From Trichobilharzia szidati (Eukaryota > Platyhelminthes > Trematoda > Strigeidida > Schistosomatidae): a stretch of DNA of 64,000 bases. The notes below the pieces were generated by a model that did not search any database, had not been told where the DNA came from, and saw only the letters and a program-made list of their open reading frames with translations. Both the position numbers and the translations under genes were made by a program. Below, one piece after another: positions 45,660-57,141 of this stretch. How positions within the stretch are numbered: position 1 is the stretch's first letter; the number at the start of each line of letters is the position of its first letter. The DNA is taken from contig OX235272.1 of assembly GCA_944472155.2 (NCBI GenBank), forward strand, positions 79,800,020 through 79,864,019, in the 5' to 3' direction.

Positions 45660-48195
45660 TTTAAGTTATGAAAACTTCAAATAACGTCATTCCTATTCTT
45701 CGATCGAATAGGAGAAATGAAATGACACAGCGAGCTGGCCGACAATATAAGAAGAGAACTAACTCATCATGAGTTGAGAGGCTCTGCCTCGGAGAAATGA
45801 ATGAGGACGAAGAATTATTCACAGACTTCTGCGCTTTCAATGATGTGGTGATTTCAGGAGGCGTGTACAAGCACAAGGATTTACACAAAGTAACATGTAA
45901 TTCGCCTGACAGACACACCACGAACCAGATAGATTTCATCTCAATACTACTGAAAGCAGTGGAGACGCGACTAGCCTGCTAGCCACAATGTCGAGAAGAG
46001 GAGAAGATGTGGATTCAGACCATCATCTAGTTCAACGAAGCTTCAAGGTGAAGCTGAAATCCTTCAGAACAACTGTAGGTAAGTCACTGTAATTCAATTT
46101 CAGCGTTGAGAAACTGAACTGGAGGACAAGACTACAAGGGACGTCCACCTTCACTACAGATCAGATCAGAGCAAAGTCGATGGGAGACACTACGTGGCAT
46201 CACTGAGGAAACCTGTGTAGAAGAAAATTGGAACTAACTCTCTGAGGGTGATGTTCAAGGAAACGTGTACAACTGTTCTAGGGAGAAAGAAGAGACACGA
46301 CAAGGAATGGCTGGCTGTCAACAGAAACCTACCTGGAAGCTAATAGAAGAGAGGAGGGGGGAGGAGAGGAGGATGGTGAAAGAGAAGATGACTTACTGCA
46401 AAGATGGACAACAGAGGGGAGAAGCTAAGCTGCATGTACATTGCGCTGCACTGAATAAAGCAGTAGAGAACAGTGCTTGGGAATATAGAAGACAATTCAA
46501 CGACACACTGGTTGGCGGCAATTGAAGCAGAATAGAACAGGCAGGCGGCAGGCAAAAGAGATCTCAGGGCATTATATCAAATAACCATGTCTCTATCCGG
46601 GAAGAGATCAACCCAGATGATGAAACCAATAAAAGATGCTCAGTGTAACCCAATCACCAAGGAAGGATTGGTACCTACTGATTGGAAGAAAGGCTGGTCA
46701 TTTTGTCAAGCTGCCAAACAAGAGCCAGTTAGGCCTGTGCGAGAACTGACTGGCGTGGAATCATGCTCTTGTCCACGCCAGGTAAAATACTAAGTTGTAT
46801 CATCCTGGAGAGAATAAAAGGATGCACTGGATACAGAACTCCGCCCACCCCTGTAACATGTTCGCTGGATTCTGGAAAGGCGAATCATGTGCTGATCAAA
46901 TTGCAACTCTACGCATCGTCATCACAGAACAAAGCATAGAATGACAGTCAAACCCCTCTACACCTCAAATTCATCGAATTCGAAAGGGCCTTCGTCGGTG
47001 CAGCGTTGACCGAGAGGTGATTCAGAAGCTGCTTCAACACTACGGCGTGCGGTGACCAAGTTTTCATCAACCTCATTCAACAGCTGGCTGGCAACATGAC
47101 AGTGCCTGCCAGTGGTCAGATGATCCACAACAGAAAAGTCGATGAGGCGTTCGAAGTGAATACTGGAGTAAGACCAGCCTGGCTGTCTATTATCAACGAT
47201 GATATTCTTAAATGTGGTGGACTGGATTATGCGTCAGACTGTGCATGGGAGCGAGGAGACAGAAGTACGTTCGACCACCAACGAGAAGACTCTGGAAGAT
47301 TTGATTTCATGCGTAGATGATATATTTGTAATGTCACACAGACTCGAAGACTTGCAGGCAGGCGGAAACCAACAAAATGACTGAAGAAGTGGCCAGAGAA
47401 GACAGGACTGCAGGTGGACATAGAGAAGGTGAAGGCGGAGGTGATGATACCCACTGACCAACAGCAACACGAACAACAGTCAGCACCAATCACCATCAAC
47501 GGGAGAAATTTAACAGAGGTTACTTCCTTAACTCACTTATCCGGCTAGGAAGAATCGTTTCGAATACAGGCCTGTGGAGCGGATGAGGATGTTAAAGCAG
47601 GCCAGCCAGAATCAGAAAGGCAGGACACGCCTTCATCAACCTGAAAACCAATTTGGAAATCCTCTGGACTCACTCAGCCAGCATAAACAACAAGATTCGG
47701 ATTCTGTTTAGCGCCAATGTCAAGCCGGTCAATGCTTCTATACGGGTCAGAAACGTGCACTGCGTGTCACGAAAAGCATTTCTAACAGACTTCTGCAGAC
47801 TTTTATCAACAGCTGCCCACTTCGCTGGCTGGCTCCATACTGTAGAACAATTGACCAGCCAGAATGGATAAGTACCAAGAAACTGTGAGAACAAACCAAC
47901 CAAGGGCCGATCGTTCAACAAATATGTAGGTGAACATGGGGATTGATCGAGCACACCTTATTGAGGAGACCGTCGAATGAAATCGCGCGCAATGCAGGCC
48001 ACTGCTCGAGTGGAATCTCAATAGGAAGCGACGAGCGGTTCATCGGTGCGAGGATGACATTGAGGAGATCGTGTGTTGGGAGTAGGAGACAAGAGATCAT
48101 GTGCAATCGTGGTGCAAACCGAAGAGACGAAAGAAGATAGGACAAAGTGGAGATGTGTTATTGAAGCCGTGTGTTCCACACGGAACTCAAGAGAT
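45660..48195 (+). pseudogene. Degraded RTE-like LINE
   Basis: Broken frames on the plus strand, in order. First an endonuclease piece (NEDEELFTDFCAFNDVVISGG, then NQIDFISI and DSDHHLV, 45797-46080). Then RT pieces (TGVRPAWLSIINDD, VVDWIMRQTV, CVDDIFVMSHRLEDLQA near 47160-47360, the last corresponding to the FADDI.LLSHR box). Then an NSRIRIL/GSETC-like stretch near 47690-47760 and HTLLRRPSNEIARNA (47946-47990), the usual RTE C-terminal motif. The 3' end GGAACTCAAGAG near 48190 recurs at 21.7 kb. Many stops and frameshifts; long dead. Confidence 0.75.
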
Positions 48196-48199
48196 TCGA

Positions 48200-48555
48200 A
48201 AATTCATTTTTTATGTTAGCTAGCGAAGACTTATTCAGCAGTTACAATCAAAGTCCTAAATATACAGAGATATTTGGTGAAAAACGCCCCCACACTCTTG
48301 CCTGTTTCAATCACGTTTGATATCCATCCACTTAACAGTGATAATAATAATAATAATAATAATAAGAGCGAGCATATCGCAAACAGCACTTCGCACACAA
48401 TGTGGAATTCCCAGCATGTAATGCAACACTGCATTGAATTGTCACTCAACACATTATAGAGTGAGAGGAAATGATTGAAAGTGCATTTCCATCAATAGTA
48501 ATGTCAATGAGAATATGAGTGTGAAATTGGAAGTAAGTTGAAACAGTGATGACAG

Positions 48556-48593
<38 letters not shown>

Positions 48594-49120
48594 GATTGAG
48601 TGAGGGGCCATTCACTTAGTGGCTTTCAGTGAGTCAGTAATTTCATATATGATACTTTTCATCACGTAAACTGCGTGCCAAATTAGGTATCATACAGTCG
48701 TTGTTATTTGTCGTCCAAGCATCAGGTGTTTTATAATTGCTTGTACTCCTACCTGAAGAGATGCAAGACGGAATTGTCTTGAAAGAGAATGCTCAGGGTG
48801 TAACAAGATGATATTCACCAAACTCATGCATATGTTCGAATGTACATCTTGAACAGTTGGTTTAGCGTTGCCCACTCGTTTCACTGACAACTTGTAGTGC
48901 CACACGCATTGTACTTAATTGTTTCGGAAGTAGCGCAGTAAAGTTAAGAGAGGAGCGATGAATAGTAAGAGGCAGAGTACAAAAATTAACGAATTGTAAC
49001 TGTGGTCATTGGCCGATACTAGGTGGTTCTGATATAATAAGATGTGAGCTTAATTTAAATATCTTTGTAGATATTGACATGATGTGGGCAGACCAGGAAG
49101 AATCAGAGGAATCACATAAT
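48200..49120. other. Unassigned, with microsatellites
   Basis: An ATA repeat at about 48340-48363 and a TA run at 48557-48590. Short open frames only; no gene supported. Confidence 0.5.
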
Positions 49121-49129
49121 CCCAGTTAC

Positions 49130-49560
49130 TTAACACTCGACTCACTTTAAACAGCAGTGCCTTCTATTATGCCGGATTCACTAGGGAGAAGCAGTTCATG
49201 TATACGACGACTGGGTCTGAATGTGAAACTGACAGTCTCATATTTCGAGGCATTTATCCTCAGACCATTTCACATAGACAACCGACTGATTTACAATTAA
49301 AAAGCCATTCATTTAACAACAGTTCGATTAAGATGTGACTCGCATAGAGATTCATATCTTCGGCGCACTTAACAAAACTGGCTTCATCACAACGAGGCCG
49401 ACTGTGTAAGAAGAAAGAAAACCGGAGTGGGGTAGGAACAACACATCAGCTACAGTTAGTGAAGCAGTGGAAGACTTTCATTCATGGACGCGAATTATCT
49501 AAACATCTTCTCAGGATGATAGTGGACACACCGTGTGCACTTACAAATTGTGTAGCAGTT
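49130..49560 (-). mobile_element. Old CR1-like LINE fragment
   Basis: Minus strand reads SFFLHSRPRCDEASFVKCAEDMNLY, clearly the FLHDLP...FVKYADDL block, followed by NASKYETVSFTFRP, corresponding to NPSKCQTVNFSF. Diverged and truncated. Confidence 0.55.
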
Positions 49561-50745
49561 ACGAAGTGGAGACTTGGTGAACATGATTTGTCTTGAATTC
49601 AAGAGAGTTATCAGTCTTTTCATTGACAACATCACAAATCATAACATCTGGACTACATGAGAAAGAGGACTTTGTAGGCGAAGTCGCATCAAATGAAGGA
49701 GGCCTGTTATTTATTTGCTCTTATTTGCTCTCCAACACTGACTGCCTCAAATAGTATCCACATCATTGAAGAGGTTGTGTGTGATGAGAATTTGTGGCTG
49801 TAAACTACATTTAGTCGCTGTATTTCCGACTTGATTGAAATGTTCAGTCTTTTCACAGCATGATTATCTTTCATTTCACACAGCCTTCCTTCCTCTTCTC
49901 CCTGATTGAAGTGTTTTGCGTTTCACTAAAATCACCTGGTAGAGGCATCATGGAATGCTCAGTTGCCACTCATTTTAGACCATATTCTGACGAATAGTAT
50001 TTCGTGATGACCATCCCTGTTGTGTACTAGTGTCTATGTGATTTCAGTTGACTCAAAGTATGGTTATATTCACTGATGGTGATTTGAATAACAAACTGTT
50101 GTGGTTGTTTATTTTCATCACTGCATTCTTCAAACATTCATTGTTATCTTTCCATACATTCACTGGAAATGTATGAGACAATTCCTTCTGTTTAATGCTG
50201 ATTTCAGGCCTTTGTAATCAACGTGTTGTTGTCTGGTGTAGTAGTATGCTGTCGTCAATATTTGCAGTTAGTCATTGGTGTTACACAAATTTTCGACTTT
50301 TTGAGACTGTTAATTATGTGACTGAGAGAGTGAAATGATGATTAGTAAAGTTGATGATTTGCACTGGCGAACTTCCTACCTGGTCGATCTGAGACACTAC
50401 TCTTCTAATAACTATGAGCAACAACAACAATGATACGATACGATACCAAGTGTAAGATCGATTCAATTCCAATCCTTAAATCAAGTCAACCTGTCCCGGA
50501 TCAGCCTAGCATTGTTGCAACACAATTATCCATGCCTAACGTGTCTATCTCACCTTGTTTAATGAACTGTGTGTGTGTTTTTACTTCGATCTGTTTAGTC
50601 AGACAGTTGAACTCATGACCCAGTCAGAGTATTTTGCCTGAATAGGTCTCATGATGAAACCCTCCATGCAATTAAACAAATCCCTACCAAACCAATACTT
50701 GAAAATTAATCTGATGCTCACTAGTGACTGGCCCTATTCAGGCAG
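49560..50745. other. Intergenic, no supported gene
   Basis: No conserved frame, RNA gene or clear element end seen. Confidence 0.45.
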
Positions 50746-50752
50746 TTAACCT

Positions 50753-51060
50753 GGGGTTCTAGTGGGAAGCCGTGACCAGTAGGGTACAGCAGGTTGAAGA
50801 TGAGCCAGTAACTCATCTAAGAAGACATTGCGAAATGGTCGCGCTATGTTGTGAATTGGCAGAAGTTAGAATTCAAGGACCATTGGATCGGGTCCCAGGG
50901 GCTTAATGGTCTACGAGCTCGCCTTGTAACCAGGACGTCCTGGGTTCGAATCCCGGTCGGTGCGTACTGATGATGAGTCCCAAACTAGGATGAAACAGCT
51001 ATCCAGGACTCCCAGGTTTTCCAGTGGTTCTCTAACTGATGTCAGCTCATGATGAAATCC
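50753..51060 (+). mobile_element. tRNA-derived SINE with decayed hammerhead-like core, copy 3
   Basis: Same family as 45046-45350: CTACGAGCTCGCCTTGTAACC, GGGTTCGAATCCC, CTGATGA (50967-50973) and GAAAC (50992-50996). The base before the GAAAC block is changed (GGATGAAAC), weakening stem II. Confidence 0.6.
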
Positions 51061-51109
51061 TCCATGCAATTAAACAAAATCCCTACCAAACCAATACTTG
51101 AAAATTTAT

Positions 51110-51980
51110 CTTATTTATTGATTGGTTAAGTAGCCAATTAAATTCTCTCTTTGTGCCTATGCTCTGTCTACCTCTTACTTGGGTTCATTCTTCTACTGAC
51201 TGCTTACCTGAACGGTCGTGTCTGATCCGGCTAGTTCGGAATTTTGGCTTTAGCGTTTTTCCGCTCTGATAGCGGTGCCTTGCTTTCTGTTAAGCATTGT
51301 GTTTTGTACTCTTGAAACCGTTAAGGTTTGTTGTATATATATTTATTAATTTGTTTATTAATAGTACCGTAGAAACAGTGACCGGCTTCTTGTTTGTTCT
51401 GGACCGGGATAGCCTTTATCTACGCGTGACTTAATTTCAAGCGATACTGCGCTTACACCAAGGAAGTCGCGAAGCAAGAAGACCAAGAAGACAGGCCGTT
51501 GATGTAGCATTGATTAGTTAAACCAGTCAACCACCAATGTGGTTCGAGGCTGTTAGTGGAAGTAAATCCAAACAGCACTCTAGTGTGAAGAGATTTGTAG
51601 TATTTTGGAAAGAATTATTCTATATAAGAAATAGACGTGGATAAAATACAGAAGTGCAGTTATTCGTTCGAGGTGTGCTACAGGGATGATCGTTATACTC
51701 AACGACCAACAATTTATCAAACATTATGCATACAAGTTTGTCACGGAGGATAATTGCATTTGATTACGCAAGTAAGAGCGTTGTGTCGATCACATAAACA
51801 CGCTTTCATGGACCCGCTCCCTGCATTGAAAGGAATTTGTGGCTTCTGTATGTAAAAGTAAACCCCATAATAGTAAGTTGTGCCGAACTTGCTTGGTAAG
51901 AAGGTGCTCCTATATTTCCGCTCTATCTGTCGAGTATTGTGAGTAGCGAAAAAATAAAGTCAAGCATTTGTTGTGCAAAA
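51110..51980. other. Unassigned, compositionally different segment
   Basis: About 51190-51560 is richer in C and G than its surroundings and has no frame. It could be a solo LTR or another non-coding element end, but I cannot define termini or a target duplication. Confidence 0.3.
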
Positions 51981-52208
51981 ACACTCAAGAATAAATGAAA
52001 GAAAGTCAACGTGATCGACACAACAACCTATCTTCTGTAAACAAATGCAAATCTCCTCGCTGACTGACACACAGTCAAAATTCATATACCAACATTGTCC
52101 ATACACAATTTCATATTGTGATGCCTGTCATCATGTCATCAAACACAGATAGTTGAATCGAAAATACAAATGTATTTCAAATATTGACGTCAATCAAATG
52201 TTCACTGA

Positions 52209-52215
52209 TATAAAA
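52209..52215 (+). promoter_or_regulatory. Class I TATA box, gene D
   Basis: TATAAAA in GATATAAAACACGTTCTCACC, 83 bases before the ATG. Confidence 0.65.
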
Positions 52216-52297
52216 CACGTTCTCACCAGAGAAACACTGGCAGTGCGTGCTATCTCGTCGTGACAAAGCCTCTACACAGACATTTTAGTCGTCCGAG

Positions 52298-52604
52298 ATG
52301 ACGAATCATCAGGTATGTGTGACGATATGATGAGTGAGATTGAGTGTTTCAGGTGAGCTATGTTCGAGTGTGCTTCCAATTGCTCTTCTCAATTCTACTT
52401 CTCTTCGCGATGTATTCCACCGAGGTTCTCGCCATTCCACTCAGCAATGGTAAGTGTCAGACAGTTGACTGATGATGTACTCGATCATCGGTCGACAGAG
52501 TGCACACTGCTCATTCGTGTTCTTATTCTCACTCTTCTTCTTCTCATTTCTCCTCTTGTTTTCCAGTGGAACATCGAGACAAGCGATTCTTGAGGTTTGG
52601 ATGA
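52298..52604 (+). CDS. FMRFamide precursor-like gene D (predicted FLRF-NH2)
   Basis: The only plus-strand complete copy. Exon 1 (52298-52312) codes MTNHQ. Intron 1 is 40 nt (52313-52352). Exon 2 (52353-52449) encodes VSYVRVCFQLL, a hydrophobic core and EVLA-IPLSN. Intron 2 (52450-52566) ends in ttgttttccag. Exon 3 (52567-52604) codes VEHRDKR-FLRF-G and TGA, predicting FLRFamide, which is also a product of the snail FMRFamide gene. AATAAA lies at 52728-52733, giving a 3' UTR of about 125-150 nt. The precursor is 49 residues. The arm from about 51990 to 52960 is the reverse complement of about 42390-43410 around gene C. Confidence 0.88.
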
Positions 52605-52727
52605 AGTTGTCCTTGCTGTTAATGTCAATATGGCGACATGACGAAGAGAGTGAATATTGTTTCTACTCGTCTGCATTCTACAGTGTTATGCGCATGCTTC
52701 AGTTTGCCCACTGTCTTTATTGAGAGT

Positions 52728-52733
52728 AATAAA
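52728..52733 (+). terminator. Poly(A) signal of gene D
   Basis: AATAAA 124 bases after the stop. Equivalent signals lie downstream of gene B (35430-35435), C (42662-42667) and E (57021-57026). Confidence 0.6.
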
Positions 52734-52739
52734 TTGTTC

Positions 52740-53405
52740 TGGTTTCTTGTTTCTTTTCAATATTCTGATTTCAAATACATTACGTTATTTTAGACAAATT
52801 CTTTGTTTTTCGAGTTTTTTAGTTGATTGAAACTTCGACTGGCTATACTCGTTTTAGAATTGTTTGAGGAAATGGAGAGTAACATAGTCGCCTATTAGGA
52901 TTCTAATCACACCAATAACATTTATTTTATATTGACAATTTCGCTATTCACGTATTTACTTTCATATTGGTTGGTTGGTTATTTGTTTGTCTTTGTTATG
53001 CTCATCAATCAATATTCGGAATGCATCCAATCTCGTCATGCACAAATACCTGTCGTATTTTTCACAGCTTCACTGTGTATCTCCAGCCATCACACAGTGA
53101 ATATAATATTAGTTATCCGATGATGATGATGGTGATGATAATATAGAAGTTGAGTTATTTCAGATTATTCGTCAGTCGTCAACACGGTGTATACTCAAAT
53201 TCTAACTCACTACATCCTCTCGAGCAAATACACATTGGTTTTTGGAACTGACAATCTCTCAGATTGTGAAATAGTTTTGAGATTCAGTGTGAAGATAAAC
53301 GATTTACCTGTAATCAGTGAGTTGTATCTTATATGACATTCGAATCAGTGTCCGTTGTGCGACGAGGAGTAATTGTCATTCATTTCACGTGTGTTTGAGC
53401 ATGTA
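52740..53405. other. Downstream flank of gene D
   Basis: Shared inverted with sequence at 29400-29700 and 42400-42560 next to genes A and C. No further gene. Confidence 0.45.
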
Positions 53406-53408
53406 GGG

Positions 53409-54762
53409 GGATAATAATAATAATAATTTGCTTTATTCCAGAAACAGTACTAGTGGTACAGTGTGGAATTTTCAGCACATATCTACAATATTTGCATCTA
53501 ATTTTATCAAACATTTAAAAGGAGTATTTCAAAAAATATATATAAACAACAACAAAAAAACAAACACAAAAATGATTAAAAAATGCGAAAAAAATTACCA
53601 AGAAGTAGAAAGGAAAATAAACAACAAAAAATAATATCTCAGTATTGGGTAGTGGAAGCTATGATATGATTAAGCATGGTGACAGTAAAGCTGTAGTCAT
53701 ACAAGAAGTTATGAAATGATATTTAAGAATGTTTATCGCCAAGATGATCAGTTAATTTGGTTGAAACAACACTAAACAATCATAAAATAACATTTCAGGG
53801 TTGTTTTTTTATTGTCAGGTCTAATGAAGTGTTTGTAGTGGTAGTGTGAGTAATCCTGCATAATACAAAATTTTAAGATGGTGACAATGGCTTTCACAAC
53901 CAAGATTGTCAGTTAATATTGCCGAACAAAAAAAACAACAACAACCACAAAAACTAATAATTACATGATGGTTAATGATAGGACAATTTTGTAATACTCA
54001 TAGTGCTAATATAGTCGGAACCAGAGGATACACAAAAGAAGGAATAGAGTAAAGTACAAAAAAGGAAGCCAATGTTAATAATTTAGATAGCTTGTTGTGC
54101 TGCTATATTTTGACTACACTAGCGTACACGTACATCTTAGTACTTCTTCGCGTTTATAATTGCGACCTAACGTTGCGATTACTCGACATCCACAACGTAA
54201 TTCAAAAGGCACTTGCGAAGGAATACGATAGTGTATTATTGCAGCAATCAAAATTCAAAAATCGAGCGAGTACAAAAGGTATCAATTGTTAACCTGCAAT
54301 ATTTAGAGTAATAAACAAATCAAAGTACAATTACACAATGAAAGTATAGTACGATTATGAGTAATAAAATGGGTCACTACAAGCTAAGTATGTTTAAGAA
54401 AGAGTTCACTATAGAATGCAAAATAAGAGAGAAATAAAAGAGCCTAAAATTGTGTTGTTAACAACAAAGCAAGTCATAGGTTTCGCGCTTAACATTGTCT
54501 CTGTCACTTAGAACACGGGCCAAATATGGTATCGTTGAGTTCCTGTACTTGGTTGTACGAGCATAAATTTTTGTTGATACTGATTTCTGGTTCTACTTGA
54601 TGAGATATAAGGCAAGAGTTGGGAATAGAGGGGGTGTTGGGGGTCGGAGAGTATGGTTTTAGACCATTTTTCGCATGAATTCAGATGCCTTTCAACTAAT
54701 GTAGCGACGAGCTGACTGAGTTCGTCACTACATTAGTTGAAGAAAAGAAGAAAGAAGAAGTA
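53409..54762 (-). mobile_element. 5'-truncated LINE, minus strand, inserted in a duplicated block
   Basis: Begins with an ATA repeat and TTTGCTTTATTCCA, the reverse complement of the tail of the 24.7-kb LINE, and ends near 54760. The flanks 53330-53405 and 54765-54940 are contiguous in the paralogous block at 22150-22400 (there GGAATAAG-AGAAATTGGTCGCG), which shows the insertion. The RT part near 54520-54740 matches 7750-7960. Confidence 0.65.
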
Positions 54763-54764
54763 GA

Positions 54765-57000
54765 AAAGAAATTGGTCGCGTCGGCTGAACATTCGAGGGT
54801 TGATTTGTTTATCTGTGCGATTTGAAGCACGTAGTGGACAAGTGGATGTTCGTGTGAGAAGGTGGCGACGGATGCACTGTGGTGTAAATGTGTATTCCTA
54901 TAGTCTCTCTTTATGGAATCGTCAGTAAATACAGGTGTTAGTGGCCGTGAGTGTTATATTCTCCCAGGACTAGTTGGTGGGCTGCAAGTATAACTGAATG
55001 AAGTTGAAGACTTTTCACATGTGAACAAGTCAGTCATCTTGGTCGATACAGTGCAGGAGGAATGCGGACCGTAATCAGGCGATACACACATCATCATTAT
55101 ACACTGTTTCGAGTTCTGCGTAGTAAATTCGTGGTGAGGTGTGAAGAATCTCTCACCATTACTGGTCATTTCAGACACGAACAGTGGTGAACATTTGAAG
55201 GCTGATGCCTATCCGACACTATCTTAAAAGGCGGACAGGCAGGAAGGCACACAATCTCACACTATACCATAATCGGAGAGCATTTTGTGAGGACTTCGAT
55301 GAAAGGCTGAGATGATGAAATTGAGTGTGACACAAGTCGACCGTGGGAGGTGATTGCACATGAGTGAATTTGTGGACTGAATAGACCAACACAAGATTCA
55401 GAACATCTCTTGACAAAGCGGAAATCGGTGTTTGTGTGAATGTGTTTGCAAATGTGAGATTGGAGTCTCGAGGATTCGACGAGTTGTGTTGGGAACGGCC
55501 AGGGAAATATAACTTGCATAGTTACAAGCTATGTTCGGCCTGAAAAGACAGTAGACTATATGATGGGTGATGGAGGAATTTGTTGTCACCTGCATTTTGA
55601 TGTGGAGGTATCTTCATAGAATTTGGTTGCCTTCAGAAATATTGCATTAGAGATCAAGTGTGTTTTCGGTGCTCTCCTATTCCGATTCACCCTTCTTCAT
55701 ATATTGTTCAGGTTTAATTTTCACTGAGGTACTTCAAAGTTGTCAAATCGTGCTCGATGTGTCGCGCCCCACAAGAAATTCCCAACATTTCAAGTAATAC
55801 TCAAGTACTCTGCTGATGTTACATCCAACTACATTTATAAATTTACGTGCACCTACGGCAGCAACAATTTGATGAACGTTAACTTTGTTCAGTTTCCATG
55901 TTGACGTGCAAGCTAACACTGTTTATTAGGTTTACCTGTTTTCTGTCATCTCTCAGTCCCTTTTTCTCCATTCTTTGATAGTATATAAATTGTTGGTAAC
56001 TTAAACAAAAGCGAATTGTAATACTTTTATTCCGGATGCGTTCATCTTACGATGTTTTCCCTATTACCTTTCAAACATTGAAGCATGAAATGTTATTATT
56101 CATAAACATCGTAATTTCAGGTAGTTTGCATTTAGCTGATGAGAATCTGTGAAACAGAATGATATCATTTTATACTCCAAATCTGGTCCTTCTTTCTCTA
56201 TCGAAATTTATCAAGGGAACCAGATGTATGAAGTAGTATTCAAGTAATTTTTCATGTTGCATGCGCACAGTATTAATCTGGAAAATGTGGTGAAACTGAG
56301 GGTGCTGGCGCTAGCAAATAAGACTGAATGTGTTTCATCGATATGTCCAGATAGGGTCGGACAGAGTTCTTTACGAAGTCACGGTCAGCATCACACGCAG
56401 TATGGTAAACTGATATGATGGAGAATCAGATTTGACAGGCAGGGATGAGTGTGATGCCTATGATATCTGCTGAGATCCCATTGGTGCTTGAGTAGAATAT
56501 CTAAAGCATCGGTTCATTCGGTTAGTAGACAAAATTAAGGCAATCAGCCACGTGTCATATCTTCATCACATCGACACCTTCATTGCACATTCAACGCACT
56601 GACATGCATTCATGTCAAATACACAAGGGAAGAGAAAGCATGAGATTAGAAGTAATGTGTAGCGCGCTCTCATTCATGAAGAAGGTGATACGCCGAGTAT
56701 TTCGTGTTTGTCACGCTTTACAGAGTTCACGTTCGAATACACTGTGTATACGTAAGACGAATAATCCGAAATGTTTTACAAATCACTCACGAGAGTGATT
56801 AGATTGGCAATATTATGATTAGGGAGAGCGAGGCTTTGTGCGAAAGGCCAGGTGTTTGAGCATGACGAGAGTGAATGCATTCCGAATATTGATTGATAAC
56901 CATGATAAGAACAACCAACCAACCAACCAGCTAACCAACCAATTAACTACCTTACTAATAAATCAGGCAGTCAATTAGTCAAACTGGACGAAAAGGACAA
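54765..57000. other. Duplicated flanks between genes D and E, no supported gene
   Basis: 54770-55600 is the inverted copy of about 32700-33480. 56500-56950 resembles 29050-29560, with an AACC repeat near 56915-56940. The remaining 55600-56500 shows nothing recognisable. Confidence 0.4.
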
Positions 57001-57141
57001 CACAGCTTTGCAGAATATTCTTTATTATTCTCAATACACAAAGTGAGTAAATTCAAGTGTGTAATCGTGTAAAACACAAAAGAGGAAATATAAATATGTA
57101 CTCGTGACGTCAGGATATTTACATCGTCGGGAAGGACAGTC

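Noticed and set aside
52360..52593. The 77-codon frame MFECASNCSSQ... over gene D (and its equivalents at 35.7, 42.8 and 57.2 kb)
   Set aside because: It is an out-of-frame reading of the signal-peptide exon continuing through intron 2. The spliced frame gives a clear signal peptide and an RFamide ending in all five copies.
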